Counted from the first letter of the stretch, positions 23,099 to 34,362 are shown. The stretch is 64,000 nt of DNA from Acinonyx jubatus (GCF_027475565.1 NC_069389.1:23609047-23673046); one strand, 5' to 3'. Notes: generated by a model not told the origin, from the sequence alone. Made by a program: numbers and translations.

Positions 23099-24825
23099 GT
23101 ATGCTGAAAACCATAGAAAGCTTATGAAGGAAATTGAAGAAGACCAAATAAATGGAAAAGCATTCCATGCTTACGGATTGGAAGAATAAATACTGCTAAA
23201 ATGTCAATACTACCCAAAGCAATCTATACATTCAATGCAATCCCAATCAAAATTGCACCAGCATTCTTCTCAAAGCTAGAACAAACAATCCTAAAATGTG
23301 TATGGAACCACAAAAGACCCCAAATAGCCAAAGTAAAATTGAAGAAGAAAACCAAAGTGGGAGGCATCACAATCCCAGATTTTAGCCTCTACTACAAAGC
23401 TGTAATCAAGACAGTATGGTATTGGCATAAAAACAGACACATAGACCAATGGAATAGAATAGAGAACCCAGAATTGGACTCACAAATGTATGGCCAACTA
23501 ATCTTTGACAAAGCAGGAAAGAGCATCCACTGGAAAAAAGACAGTCTCTTCCGCAAATGGTGCTGGGAGAACTGGAAAGCAACATGCAGAAGAATGAAAC
23601 TAGACCACCTTCTTACACCATACACAAAAATAAACTCAAAATGGATGAAAGACCTCAATGTGAGACAGGAAACTATCCAAACCCCAGAGGAGAAAGCAGG
23701 CAACAACCTTTTTGACCTCAGCCACAGCAATTTCTTACGTGACACATCTCCAAAGGCAAGGGAATTAAAAGCAAAAATGAACTATTGGCACCTCATCAAG
23801 ATGAAAGTCTTCTGCACTGCAAAGGAAACAATCAACAAAACTAAAAGGCAACCGACAGAATGGGAAAACATATTTGCAAATGACATATCAGATAAAGGGT
23901 TAGTATCCAACTTCTATAAAGAACTTCACAAACTCAACAGCAGAAAAACAAATAATCCAGGGAAGAAATGGGCAGAAGGCATGAAGAGACACTTTTCCAA
24001 AGAAGACATCCAGATGGCCATCAGACCCATGAAAAGATACTCAACATCACTCATCATCAGGGAAATAAAAATCAAAGCCACACTGAGATACCACCTCACA
24101 CCGGTCAGAGTGGCTAAAATGAACAAATCGGGAGACTATAGATGCTGGAGAGGATGTGGACAAACAGGAAACCTCTTGCATTGTTGGTGGGAATGCAAAC
24201 TGGTGCAGTCAGTCTGGAAAATAGTGCGGAGGCTCCTCAAAAAATTAAAAATAGAGCTACCCTATGACTCAGCAATAGCACTACTGGGAATTTAGCTAAG
24301 GGATACAGGAGTGCTGATGCATAGGGGTACGTGTACCCCAATGTTTATAGCAGCGCTTTCAACAATAGCCAGATTATGGAAAGAGCCTAAATGTCCATCA
24401 ACTGATGATGAATGGATAAAGAAGATGTGAATAATATATTCAATGGATACTACTTGGCAATGAGAAAGAATGAAATCATGTCATTTGCAGCAATGTGGAG
24501 TGAACTGGGAAGTATTATGCTGAGTGAAATAAGTCAGTCAGAGAAGGACAGATATCATATGTTTTCACTCATATGTGGATCTTGAGAAACTGAACAGAAG
24601 ACCATGGGGGGAAAGAAGGGAAAAAAATAGATACAAACAGAGAGGGAAGGAGGCAAACCACATGAGACTATTAAATACAGAGAACAAACTAAGAGTGGAT
24701 GGGGGGGATAGGAGAGAAGGAAAATGGGTGATGCGTATTGAGGGGGGCACTTGGTGGGATGTAAGCCAATTTGACAATAAAATATATTCATAAAAAATAG
24801 ATAAATAAACCAGCAGAAAACAAAA
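23099..24825 (+). mobile_element. 1.7-kb 5'-truncated L1, youngest-looking copy
   Basis: Starts in ORF2 ('gtatgctgaaaaccatag') and runs to an A-rich tail after a 3' UTR ending 'aatttgacaataaaat'. TSD agacactgaatctttcct at 23081-23098 and agacacagaatctttgct at 24826-24843 (16 of 18 match). Its tail end and that of 44880-45599 share the same 3' UTR type, unlike the other L1s here. It has the longest open reading frame in the window. Confidence 0.93.
23201..24295 (+). pseudogene. L1 ORF2 C-terminal fragment, 364 codons open
   Basis: The open frame corresponds to the region after the reverse transcriptase catalytic core of L1 ORF2p, from the conserved 'MSILPKAIYTFNAIP' segment to the cysteine-rich C-terminus. 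Around residues 314-331 it keeps Cys-x3-Cys-x7-His-x4-Cys (RCWRGC ... LLHCWWEC), the ORF2p zinc knuckle. It stops at an in-frame TAG after 'LLGI', where intact copies read on for roughly 150 codons more. Endonuclease and catalytic Asp residues are missing through 5' truncation, so it is non-autonomous and probably untranslated. The antisense open stretches at 23392-23745 and 23926-24126 are shadows of this frame. Confidence 0.88.
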
Positions 24826-24849
24826 AGACACAGAATCTTTGCTAAATAG

Positions 24850-25237
24850 ATAACATAGCAGGTAAAACACCAAGCTCATAGGTACAGAGAACAGATTGGT
24901 TATTGATAGAGATTGGGGGTGGGCGATAGGAGTCATGGGTGAAGGGGGTCAAAATGTATAAGCTTCCAGTTCTAAAATAATTAACTTCATGGGGACATAA
25001 GGTGCAGCAGGGTAACTGTAGTTAATAACACCTTATTGCATATTTGAAAGTTGCTAAGATGAAGTCCCTACCACAAGAAAAAAAATTGTAACTATGTATT
25101 GTGACAGATGTTAACTATAACTAGGGTTACTGGGTAATCATTTCACAATATATACAAACATCAAATCATTATGTTGTACACCTGAAACTAATACAATGTT
25201 GTATGTCATTTATACCTCAATTTAAAAAAATATTTAA
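24850..25237 (+). mobile_element. Old L1M 3' UTR fragment
   Basis: L1M 3' end landmarks: 'aagctcataggtacagaga', 'tgggggtgggcg', 'taactgtagttaata', 'ttgcatatttgaaagttg', 'cacaagaaaaaaaattgt', 'tgttgtacacctgaaac' and 'tatacctcaatttaaaa'. It directly follows the 3' TSD of the younger L1, which therefore inserted at or near its edge. Confidence 0.8.
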
Positions 25238-26845
25238 AAGGAATAATATTTTACAATCTTTGAGTAAGAGGAAATCAATAATCTAAGAATTTTTTTCATT
25301 TTAATAGAAAGAAACCAAACTCCAGTTTTCTATCAGTATAATATTTAACACCAAACCTCTTTTTTTTAAATATATTATCTTAAAAACCCATTAAATCTTG
25401 GGCAGCTTTGAACACAAGAGATAAAATTCCCTTTCTTAAAATCTCCTACAGATGTCTATATCCATACAAATTCTATACTTATGTCTATATCTTCTCAAGG
25501 TGGGGACAATGAATGTGTTCATTTGCAGATTCAAGTATCTATAACCCCTCAGTAGTATATATACATAATAACAAAAGTATATAAAGTTATGTTTACTAAT
25601 CAATATTTAAGTATTCTATTTTACCTAGGAATGAACTAATTATACATTTAGTATCCATTAATTAATCCAATTTAGTATCAGTACAAGACTTTTTGTTGTA
25701 TTACTACAGGACTTTAAATTACCTAGAGATCTTGGAAATTATGTTCAAGCTAACATAATACAAACAAAGCTTGCCAAATAGTGATATGACCTGGTTAAAT
25801 ACAAATTTATATTTTTCATAATCTTAAACATTTAGTACAAGAAATACTAACCTATTCAATTAGTAAACATGTATAATTATAGGAAGAATATACACAAGTA
25901 TAGTAATAGTTTATAAGTATATCCCTATACTTACCACTCATAAATTAGAGAAGATAAATACATCCCTATATCTAACATTCATAAGTTAGAAAAGGTAAAA
26001 ATTTTTATTAAACCAAAGATATCAAGCTAGGGTCATTTACCAAAGACTTAACTAAAGTAGGTAAATTTGATTTCTTAACATATTTCTATAAGAATACATT
26101 TTAAATCAAGCAAACTGAAAGTTGTGAAATTTAAATCAACTCATATTCTGAGCCTTTTAAGAATATTCTATTTCCATAAATTGTTTCCTTTTAATCTTTA
26201 GAAGCCAATCAGAATAGAGCTCCTTTAAAAGGTTTTATAGTTTTATTTACTTATTTATTTATTAATACCATGTGGAGGTAGGAATATATTACACAGTCAC
26301 ACGATTAAGGGTAAATTCTATGACTTACAGACATACAGACATATAGAAAGATAAAAACAAAGAGAAAGCATATAGCTTCAATTCTAAAATTTCAGTCATA
26401 GGTTAAGCATAAACACATAAATCCTTACCAGTCTAGGTATCCACTTCCTGGTGAACATGAAATTCTTCAGTGATTTGGACCTAAAATAGGCAAATAGACA
26501 AACGGAAAAGACTAACAGACCAGATTTCTGCCATCTTTCACCCAACAAAGATCTCTATAAATTAGTTAGTTTCCATAGATATCAAATTGTCAGACCATGA
26601 AACCAAAAGAAGCTGGCAGCAGAAATCAAATCAGAACAAAAGGAACAAAAGACATCAAAAATCAAATACTTACAGTGGACAAGAGTCTGAAGCCCTAGGA
26701 TACAAGTCATACTCATCACTGGGTGGCAGATCTCTAGCCAGGGATGACTAGAAAGGCTCTAAGATGACCTTTTATTTGGGTGGAGTAAATGAGGATCTAG
26801 AGGCAAAGTCCAATTCCATGGTCTCAAACTAGGAAAGATAAAATG
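25238..26845. other. Unassigned AT-rich interval
   Basis: About 1.6 kb of strongly AT-rich DNA with very few long open stretches. It may be decayed internal sequence of the LTR-like element next to it (26846-27150), but no polymerase, protease or primer-binding motif is visible. It contains a diverged tandem duplication at 25919-26000. Confidence 0.4.
25919..26000. repeat. Two-copy tandem duplication, unit about 41 bp
   Basis: Copy 1 (25919-25959) and copy 2 (25960-26000) align as 'tatccctata' / 'catccctata', 'actcataaattagagaag' / 'cattcataagttagaaaag' and 'ataaat' / 'gtaaaa'. The divergence suggests an old replication-slippage or unequal-exchange event. Confidence 0.7.
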
Positions 26846-27150
26846 TAGTGGACAATTAAGGAGATTATTTTATTCAGGATATTGCAATAGGGAGCACATT
26901 TGTTATTGAGGAACATCTTAAAGGAAACCTGGAGTTTATGGGGAGGGAAGTAAAGAAGTCATTAGTGAGTCTTAGAGAAGCCATGAGGAAGAAAGGAGAT
27001 GGATGGGTCTTATCTGAATCACTAAGAAAGGGTGAAAGTAGATTTTATCTCAGATATTCAAGACAGAGTGGTCCTTTGAGTTTAGAGGTTTTTCAGAAAA
27101 CAAAAGGGTGAGGATATTTTTCAACCACCCATGCTTTTGAAGTTCAGCAT
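26846..27150 (-). repeat. Unassigned LTR-like repeat, copy 2
   Basis: Left boundary tggacaattaa as in copy 1, then a minus-strand AATAAA close to the left end (reverse complement of 'ttttattcagg'), which would be the polyadenylation signal of an LTR read on the minus strand. It continues through 'gtcattagtgagtctta' and 'tcagaaaacaaaagggtg'. Left of it, 26762-26830 ('cttttatttgggtggagta') resembles copy 3 near 36106 ('cttttattgggaggagta'). Confidence 0.5.
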
Positions 27151-27644
27151 TGTGACATTAAATGTCTTTAATCTATTAAAATTGTCATATAAGTATAAAA
27201 TACTTCGGACTTGGAGTTTGATTTATAATTATCATTAAATGTTCATATGTTATTCTGTCAGAAGGGGAAGGTGCTCCCTTAATATAATACTGTGTACATG
27301 GTATAAATTTAATAAATACTATTACCTTACCTATGGGCTAAACTTTTCAATTGCTTCTCATTTCTCCAATCACAAATTCTGATCTACTTTGACCAATTTT
27401 CAGATTTACAATTCTGCAAGTTACATGGTTGGTTATTTTCTTGTTAATAAAAAAACAATACTTTAATTCATGAATGTAAATATAATGCTAGGAAACTCCT
27501 ATTTTGATTTTACAGCAAAGAAAATCCAAGTATATAATATCAGGGAGTTATTCCACAGAAAGTAAAAAAATAAGTTGGCACGTCAGAGATGTATATGTAC
27601 TTTCTTCTTCCTTGAACAATACTAATATTATACTAAACTACAAG
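27151..27644. other. Unassigned AT-rich sequence
   Basis: No repeat or gene recognised. Confidence 0.4.
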
Positions 27645-28535
27645 CAAATATCTTTTTCTATTTTTTTAAAGTTTTTATTTAAATTCCAGTTAGTTAACAT
27701 ACAGGGTAGTATTAATTTCAGGGGTACAATATAGTGATTCAACACCTCCATACCACACCCAATGCTCATCAGGACAAGTGCACTCCTTAATCCCCATCAC
27801 CTATTTAACCCATACCCCCACCCACCTCCCTTCTGGTAACCATCAGTTTGTTCTCTATACTTGAGTCTGTTTCTTGGTTTGCCTTTCTCTCTCTCTTTTT
27901 TCCTTTGCTCGTTTGTTTTGTTTCTTAAATTCCACATATGTATGTATTCTTATGGTATTTGTCTTTCTCTGACTGACTTATTTCACTTAGCATAATACTC
28001 TCAAGCTCCATCCATGTCATTGCAAATGGCCAGATTTCATACTACTTTATGGCTAGGTAATATTCCACTGTATATTTATATACCACATCTTCCTCATCCA
28101 TTCATCAATCATTGGACCTTTGGGCTGTTTCCATAATTTGGCTATTGTAGGTAATGATGCTATAAACATCAAGGTGCATGTATCCCTTTGAATTAGTATC
28201 TTTGTATTCTTTGGGTAAATACCCAGTAGCGCAATTGCTAGATATTAAGGTAGTTCTATTTTTAATTTTTAAGAAAACTCATACTAGTTTCCACAGTGGC
28301 TACACCAACAGTGCAAGGGGATTCCCCTTTCTCCACATCCTTGTCAACACCTGTTGTTTCTCATGTTGTTGATTTTAGCCATTCTGACTAGTGGAAGGTG
28401 ATATCTCATCGTAGTTTTGATTTGCATTTCCCTGATGATCAGTGTTGCTGAGCATGTTTTCATGTGCCTGTTTACCATCTGGATGTCATCTTTGGAGAAA
28501 TGTCAGTCATGCCTTCTGCCCATTTTTAAATTGGA

Positions 28536-28847
28536 TTATTTATTTTTTGGGGTGTTGAGTTTTATAATTTCATTATGTATTTTGGATACTAACCATTTAT
28601 CAGATATGTCATTGGCAAAAATCTTCTCCCATTCTGTAGGTTGCCTTTTAGTTTTATCAATTATTTCTTTTGCTGTGCAGAAGCTTTTTATTTTGATGTA
28701 GTCCCCATAGTTTAGTTTTGCTTTTGTTTCCCTTGCCTCAGGAGACATATCTAGAAAGAAGTTGCTATTGCTGATATCAAAGAAGTTACTGCTTGTGTTC
28801 TCTCCTAGCATTTTTAAGGTTTCAGGTCTCACATTTAGGTCGTTCAT
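28536..28847 (-). pseudogene. L1 ORF2 fragment, 103 codons
   Basis: The minus-strand frame reads 'MNDLNVRPETLKMLGEN' and later 'TKRQPTEWEKIFANDISDK', the same ORF2 C-terminal stretch as in the copies at 14.3 and 23.2 kb. It ends after 'LNTPKNK' at a stop. Other ORF2 pieces on both sides are out of frame. Confidence 0.8.
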
Positions 28848-29170
28848 TCATTTTGAATTTATTTTTGTGTATGGTGTAAGAAAGTGATCCAGTTTCTTTC
28901 TTTTTGCATTTGCAGTCCAATTTTCCCAACACCATTTATTGAAGAGACTGTCTTTTTCACATTGGATATTCTTTCCTTTTTTCTCGAGGACTAATTGGCC
29001 ATATAGTGATGAGTTCATTCCTGCATTTTCTATTCTGTTCCAATTATCTATGTGTCTGTTTTTGTGGCAGTACCATACTGTTTTGATGACTACAGCTTTG
29101 TAATATAACTTGAAGTCCAGAATGGTGATGCCTTCAGCTTTCTTTCTTTTTCAAAGTTGCTCTGGCTATT

Positions 29171-30290
29171 CTGCAATTTGTCTAAGTCTGTCTTCTTCTC
29201 TGTGAATGAAAAGACAGTTAGGTCTCCTGCTCCTGAAACTAATGACCTTACAAAGAGGTCATGTAGTGCCTGGAGCTTCAGGTAGTGTCTCCAGTACGTG
29301 CTGCTTTCACTTCGCTGTTGTATTTTGGCTATTTTATCAGTCCAGTCATCTGCAGAGGTTCTCCTTGTCTGAGGTGGGCAGTGTTTGGTCCTTGGCCAGA
29401 ATGCAGTGAGTTTTAACTAGGTATTCTCTGGTCTGCTTGTGAAATGAGACCTGATACTACTTCAACCAGAACTGAGGTTCTGCAGAAAACTCTGGTCAGG
29501 AGATGTGTGGGCAGGGGTTTCTGCTGATCTTCTGGGGAAGAGGCCTGCCACGCTGACATTGAGGCAAGCTTTACAAATCAGGGAAGTACTACCAGAGCCA
29601 GAGGTGCAGGACTTGGTACAAGCAGGCTAGGCATTCAGTGTCAGGGCCTGGCTGCCCTATGCAGGTGGCTCAGCATTTATGCTGAGGTGTAGGGGAGGGA
29701 AATGGCACCAGCTGGCTCCTTTGTCCCTGGAGAAGCATCTCCATAAATGCTACCTTTCAAGGATGTACTTTGAGAGAATATTCTTTCCCCTGTGTGCCCT
29801 GGGTGTTCCTCAGATAGCTGTTGCCACACCATCTACCCCCAGGGTTGTTTGCCTGCCTTTTCTCTAGGAGTAGGGCTATGCCCTCAGGGCCCTATCCCAG
29901 CCAAGCTTGCAGACCTTTCAAACTTCTGTCTTCAAGCCTTTCTGGTAGCAAGAACTCCAGAGATTCAGCCCCACTCATTTTCCAAGCCCACAACTTTGGG
30001 AAATGTTCTCCCTTTCTGTTCCCCTGTGTGCTCCTCTCTCCCTTACCTTTCTCTGCGACCATGGCTCCCTCCCCTACACAGCGCCTGAGATCCACTTCTC
30101 CCCAAAACCACGTCTCTGCACTTCGTGCCTTCTTTGATGTGGCCCCTTCTCTCCCTATAGTTGTGGAGTTTGTTCAGTCAGTCCTCAGGTTGATTTCCAA
30201 GGTATTCAGAATGATTTGATAGTTATCTAGTTGTGTCCCAGGGATGAGACTAGTCTAGAGTCCTCCTACTCTGCCGCCATATTCCTCTCA
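29171..30290 (-). promoter_or_regulatory. L1 5' UTR (ancestral L1 promoter region)
   Basis: The right part of the internally deleted L1. The terminal 'gcggcagagtaggagg' string matches the start of mammalian L1 5' UTRs, where YY1-type sites (GCCGCCAT / ATGGCGGC) direct transcription start; 'gccgccatattcctc' is visible at the end. The L1 sense promoter acts toward lower coordinates. Composition is clearly richer in G+C than the surroundings. Stop-free plus-strand stretches here (29679-30219) are composition artefacts, not genes. Present activity is unknown. Confidence 0.75.
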
Positions 30291-30304
30291 CAAATATCTT
30301 TTTC

Positions 30305-31355
30305 AACCAAATTACTTTATAATTTCCTTACTACCAAAGAAGAACATTTTTGTCCACTCCATGGACACTAAAGATCACCTAAGTTTAAATTCTGCCCTAA
30401 GAACCCAGGTTTCAGTCTTTTCAAAATTTACAATTTGTTCTGGTTCCTATTATGGGACATCATTCAGTATAGGAAAAAAAAATGCTGGAGGGACCACATG
30501 TTTTCTACCCATATGGAATCATTAAAATTAACTGAATTAATTTTATTTTAAACACTGTTTATTTGACAAATTTCTTTTATAAGGTATATTAAGGTTGGAT
30601 GTTGAAAGGTAAGCAAGTAGAGGGTCAAGGAAATCCAAAACATTCATTGTCAGTCCTTGAAGAAATAAGTATATACATAATCAAAACTCTTATTTTTCAA
30701 CTCTTCAAAGAGTTAGATTTATGAAAATCTTTTTTTAAGTTACAACTCCTTACATTGACTCTACATAAATTAATTAATTCAACTTGTGATTTTTTTAATT
30801 GCAGAAAAATCAGTTTAACCACAATTTATCATCTTCACAATTTCCTGAGATGTCCTCTGGATAGATATATTAGGAATTTACAATATATATCATCTGTAAT
30901 ATGAATGCTTTTTATAAGTTTCATATGATTAAAAACATTCATAGTAAAGCCCCATAGTTTTTCTTTCAAAAATCTTTTCAATATTTTGAGTGATGACTGA
31001 AATGTAAGACTCACCTGCAGACTATCTTTTTTTAATGCATATGAATAATACATATTTTGTTCCCATATTAAAATTGCTTTTTTAGGAAAAATATACAATA
31101 GACTGGCATTATTTTTTTGTACTTCTATTAGAAATTTTTCCCTACAACTGTTCTCAGAGATTCTTACCAACATAAACATATGGCTTCAGGATGCAGTGGA
31201 CAACATAGGGGAGGTCACAAAACTTCCAGAACTTTTATTTTCATGGCTCCAACTTATGTCTTTGCATTCATAAACTTTGTCTTTGAAATTTCTGAGTGAA
31301 TGATGAGTTTTACCCCTCCCAACCAGCTTAATGAATTAATTTAAAATTTTCTCAC
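30305..31355. other. Unassigned sequence with a 114-codon minus-strand ORF
   Basis: AT-rich, no repeat recognised. A stop-free minus-strand stretch at 30835-31179 (114 codons, opening MFMLVRISENSC) has no domain I can name and an AT-driven residue mix (Lys, Ile, Leu, Phe). It lies 176 bp downstream (minus sense) of the exon-like block at 31356-31569, which is why it is noted. Confidence 0.35.
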
Positions 31356-31569
31356 CTCTTTGGCATAGTGGCCAGGATCCATAAATTTTGTGGTGATGTG
31401 ATTTAATCCAATTAAAAGGTCCCTTCTTTCCTGCTGTGAGGTAAGCTGCACCTCCTTTTTGTTCCAATTTTTTGGTATTCTTCCCAAAGGGTGCCAGCCC
31501 TAGATTAATTAACAACTTTGTAAAGCCTTCCTTCATTGAAGTGACTTCAGCACAACATGCTGAGTCTTT
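31356..31569 (-). other. Exon-like block (candidate only)
   Basis: On the minus strand a 214-bp stretch is open from its first base (KDSACCAEVTSM...) to its last. It follows an acceptor-like sequence 'ttttctgacctt|ag' and ends exactly at a consensus donor, 'aagag|gtgaga' (GT at plus 31355-31354). The translation contains 'LGLAPFGKN' and 'GKKGPFNWIKSHHH' and is not typical of low-complexity AT-rich noise. I do not recognise the protein. It could be a real exon, a relic of an ERV gene, or chance; no partner exon has been identified. Confidence 0.3.
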
Positions 31570-32333
31570 CTAAGGTCAGAAAACTTAGAATTCCATTCTT
31601 TTTTGTCATATTGAAATGTTGGAGTTGTATATGTATGTCTTTTTCCTGTCATTGGATATCATAGGTCTATACGTAAAGATTATAAAAACATGTCATGGAA
31701 CACCTTTCCTAATACGCCATTAAACCTATTGAATAATACTGTGAGGCAGTTCTGGCTCAGGATGATGAAGGAGAACCTTACTAGGAAGTTATAGGACAGT
31801 ATTTTATCTACGTTAATTGGTTGAGTTATAGCTTTGCTAAGAAAAGTCTGTTAGCATTCAACAATTCACGAATGTGGTTGTTAACAGTGTTCCATTTATT
31901 CTATTCAAATGGAAGATACAGCTCTACAAAGCATGAGATTTGAACACCTGCTAAGTCTCTGTTCCTTAGAAATGTATGATCTTCCCTGCGGTGGTAGTCC
32001 TTAACAAGGATGAGGATTTTCTCAAGTTTTGTCAAAAGTGAGAGTGCTTTATAAAATTATCCTCTCCTCATAATATTAAAGTTAATTCTTTGTATTTGCT
32101 TGATAATGTTAAAAGCTACTGTTCAGAAAAAGGTAAAATCATGACTTTCATACAGATATAAAAATGAACATGTGGTAAAGATTTCTCTTATTCACATGAG
32201 GGAATCAGGCAGATGTCCTATGTAGCTCAAAAGAAAAGCCTAAATGCACAAATCCGTACGGTGTAATAGAATTTGCAAAATGAGGCAAAGCAACTTTTTC
32301 CAGGAGTAGAAGAGAGAAAGTGTGTGTGAGCAT

Positions 32334-32373
<40 letters not shown>

Positions 32374-32894
32374 TAGGGAAGGGCTGTTCATTAAACCTCT
32401 ATCAGAGAGGGCAAAATTTACATGTGTGTCAGTTATCTACAGCTCAAAAAGTTGTAAAATGGCTCAAAGGTAAGGAACAAAGCTAGAATCCAAGAGCCTA
32501 GATGTATAGTTTTCTATGGAAACAATATTTTTTCTACAGCAACTTCCTAATCCTGTTTGCTTTTGATAATTTCCTTACTGGATTTATATATCATGCTCCA
32601 CTTATTGGAGTTAGAGTGAAAAAGAAGAATTATATATTCACTACTGGGTCCTAATCCCCTGTGCTACTTATTAAACCTATCATAAAAAGGAGGGCTGCTT
32701 TCAAAGATTATGAAAATTCCTTGACAAATCTAAAAAAAGAAGGATTAATCTTAGGAAAATAATATTGAGTGAAGGAAGCATGACTTAATACACTGAACAT
32801 TATTTTATTTTAGTAGTTCTGAAAACAGGTAGAACTAAACTCTTTTGTTTATAAATTTACATATATGGAATTTAACTATAAAGAAAACTAAAGA
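31570..32894. other. Unassigned sequence with a (GT)n tract
   Basis: No gene or interspersed repeat recognised. A (GT)n microsatellite occupies about 32333-32372. Confidence 0.45.
32333..32372. repeat. (GT)n microsatellite
   Basis: About 19-20 uninterrupted GT units after a 'gagcatga' spacer; likely polymorphic. Confidence 0.95.
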
Positions 32895-33079
32895 GGAGCA
32901 CCTAGGTAACTCAGCTGGTTAAGCACGCAACTCTTGATTTCAGATTGAGTCATAATCTCCCTGTTTGTGAGCTCAAGCCCTGCATCAGGCTCCATGCTGA
33001 CAGGATGGAGCCTGCTTGGAATTCTCTTTCCCTTTCTCTCTGCCCCTACCTGGCTCACACTCTGTCTCCTCTCCTCTCT

Positions 33080-33128
<49 letters not shown>

Positions 33129-33153
33129 AAAAATAAACAAATAAACTAAAAAA
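32895..33153 (+). mobile_element. tRNA-Lys SINE with an expanded (TC)n
   Basis: Head 'ggagcacctaggtaactcag', longer 'gcaactcttgatttcag' type, body 'caggctccatgctgacagg' and an A-rich tail. The CT-rich segment that is normally about 20 bp has grown to an uninterrupted (TC)n at 33082-33126. The 'actcttgattt' head marks an older carnivore SINE subfamily than the 'gacttcagctc' copies. No convincing TSD. Confidence 0.88.
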
Positions 33154-33671
33154 GACAACTACGGATATAAGTATCATAAGATTTACACATAAGAGTTCTT
33201 ATTTGAAAAAATGTTCCTGCTGATAAATTATTTTTTTAAAATACTACATCAAAATAGAGTGTCATATGAACAGCACAAATACACCACTGCCCAGTCCTAT
33301 ACCCAAGTACTATTGTTTCTTTTGTTTTTGCACTATTTCAGATCCTGCACATGTCTGAAGCTGCAGTATTTATGGGTAGGGATAGAGCAGAAGTTATTTT
33401 ACCCAATCAGGAAGTATTCTAATGGCTCTCCCTTTGCTCACATATTATCTGCTACTAGTTTAACAGAAATCATATAGACACAGAAGCACTCAAGCCTGGC
33501 CCTAAAACATTCTGCTACAGAGTTTTCCTCCACAAGGAGTAGAACTTTGATCCAGGTATATAGGTCAGGGTCCTACCAGGAACGTTAAGTGAAAGCCATC
33601 TACATACTGGCTTTGAAATTCATTAAATTCTTGGGAGAATTGAGTTCAATATGTTAACAAACTTGAGTTAT
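33154..33671. other. Unassigned sequence
   Basis: No repeat or gene recognised. An 88-codon plus-strand open stretch at 33211-33477 has no motif. Confidence 0.4.
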
Positions 33672-33878
33672 TTAGAATTTCTCAATGGGGGTGCTATTGG
33701 CATTTTGAGGACAGTTCTTTAATAGGAATCACCTGTGATCTAAATATTGCATGATATTTAGCATCCTTGGCAGTTGGGTAGTAAATGCCAGTAGCTCTCA
33801 AGTCATTGTGACATCCAAAAACTTCCTACACGTTACCAATTGCCCTGGGGAAACGTACCATGTCTGGTTGAAAATAAT
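33672..33878 (-). repeat. MER20-like hAT-Charlie element
   Basis: Reverse complement of MER20: 'tttctcaatgggggtgct', 'attggcattttgagg', 'gatatttagcatccttggc', 'agtaaatgccagtagc', 'attgtgacatccaaaa' and 'gccctggggaaacgtacc', ending 'tctggttgaaa'. This is a short non-autonomous hAT element, close to full length (about 220 bp expected). Confidence 0.8.
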
Positions 33879-33889
33879 ACCATCTACAC

Positions 33890-34362
33890 GGTAGCATTAT
33901 TCACAATAGCCAAGAGATGGAAGCAACCCAAATGTCCATAGACAGACGGATGGATAAACAAAACATGCTATATACATACAATGGAATATTATTCATCCTT
34001 TAAAAGGAAGGAAATTCATATACAGGCTACCACATGGATGAACTTTGAGGACATTAAGCTAAGTGAAAGAAGCCAGTCACAAAAAGACGAATACTGTGAT
34101 TCTACTTATATGAATTATCTAGAGTAGTCAAACTCACAGAAACCAAAAGTCAGATAATGGCTGTCAGGAGCTAGGGGGAGGGAGAAATGAAGAGCTGTTG
34201 CTTAATGGATATATCATTTCAGTTTTGCAAGAGGAAAAAGGTCTGGAGAATGGTTACATGATAATATGGAATATACTTAACACTATTGAGGTTTACACTT
34301 AAAAATGGTAAAGGTAGTAACATTTATGTTATGTGTATTTTATCACAATTTAAAAATGCTGC
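33890..34362 (+). mobile_element. Old L1M 5'-truncated copy
   Basis: Starts at 'gcattattcacaatagcc', then 'ggaagcaacccaaatgtcc', 'acaatggaatattattca', 'agctaagtgaaagaagcc', and a 3' UTR ending 'gtattttatcacaattt'. It abuts the MER20 copy. No reading frame longer than about 60 codons. Confidence 0.82.

Larger units (their letters stand above)
27659..30290 (-). mobile_element. L1 with both termini but a large internal deletion
   Basis: A perfect 14-bp TSD, caaatatctttttc, occurs at 27645-27658 and 30291-30304. Read on the minus strand, the element starts at 30290 with an L1 5'-end signature ('gaatatggcggcagagtagg'), continues through about 1.1 kb of relatively GC-rich 5' UTR to 29171, then jumps to ORF2 C-terminal sequence at 29170 ('aatagccagagcaac') and runs to the 3' UTR and a short A-tail at 27659. 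ORF1 and most of ORF2 are missing. Because one TSD embraces both ends, it is a single insertion or a later deletion inside one. Confidence 0.9.

Noticed and set aside
23392..23745. Minus-strand open stretch of 117 codons
   Set aside because: It is the antisense shadow of the L1 ORF2 frame at 23201-24295; the same antisense frame appears opposite the L1 at 14421-14759 with near-identical residues.
29679..30219. Three overlapping plus-strand open stretches of 62-132 codons in GC-richer DNA
   Set aside because: They lie antisense to the L1 5' UTR inside an element bounded by a TSD, have no domain-like motif, and are explained by the local composition.
27659..30290. Interpreting the deleted L1 as a spliced (SpIRE-type) insertion
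   Set aside because: The inferred intron would end in ta, tg or ca, judged from three sister copies in this window, and not in AG.
32888..33149. Open stretches in three frames with Ser-Leu or Glu-Arg repeats
   Set aside because: They translate the expanded (TC)n of a SINE.
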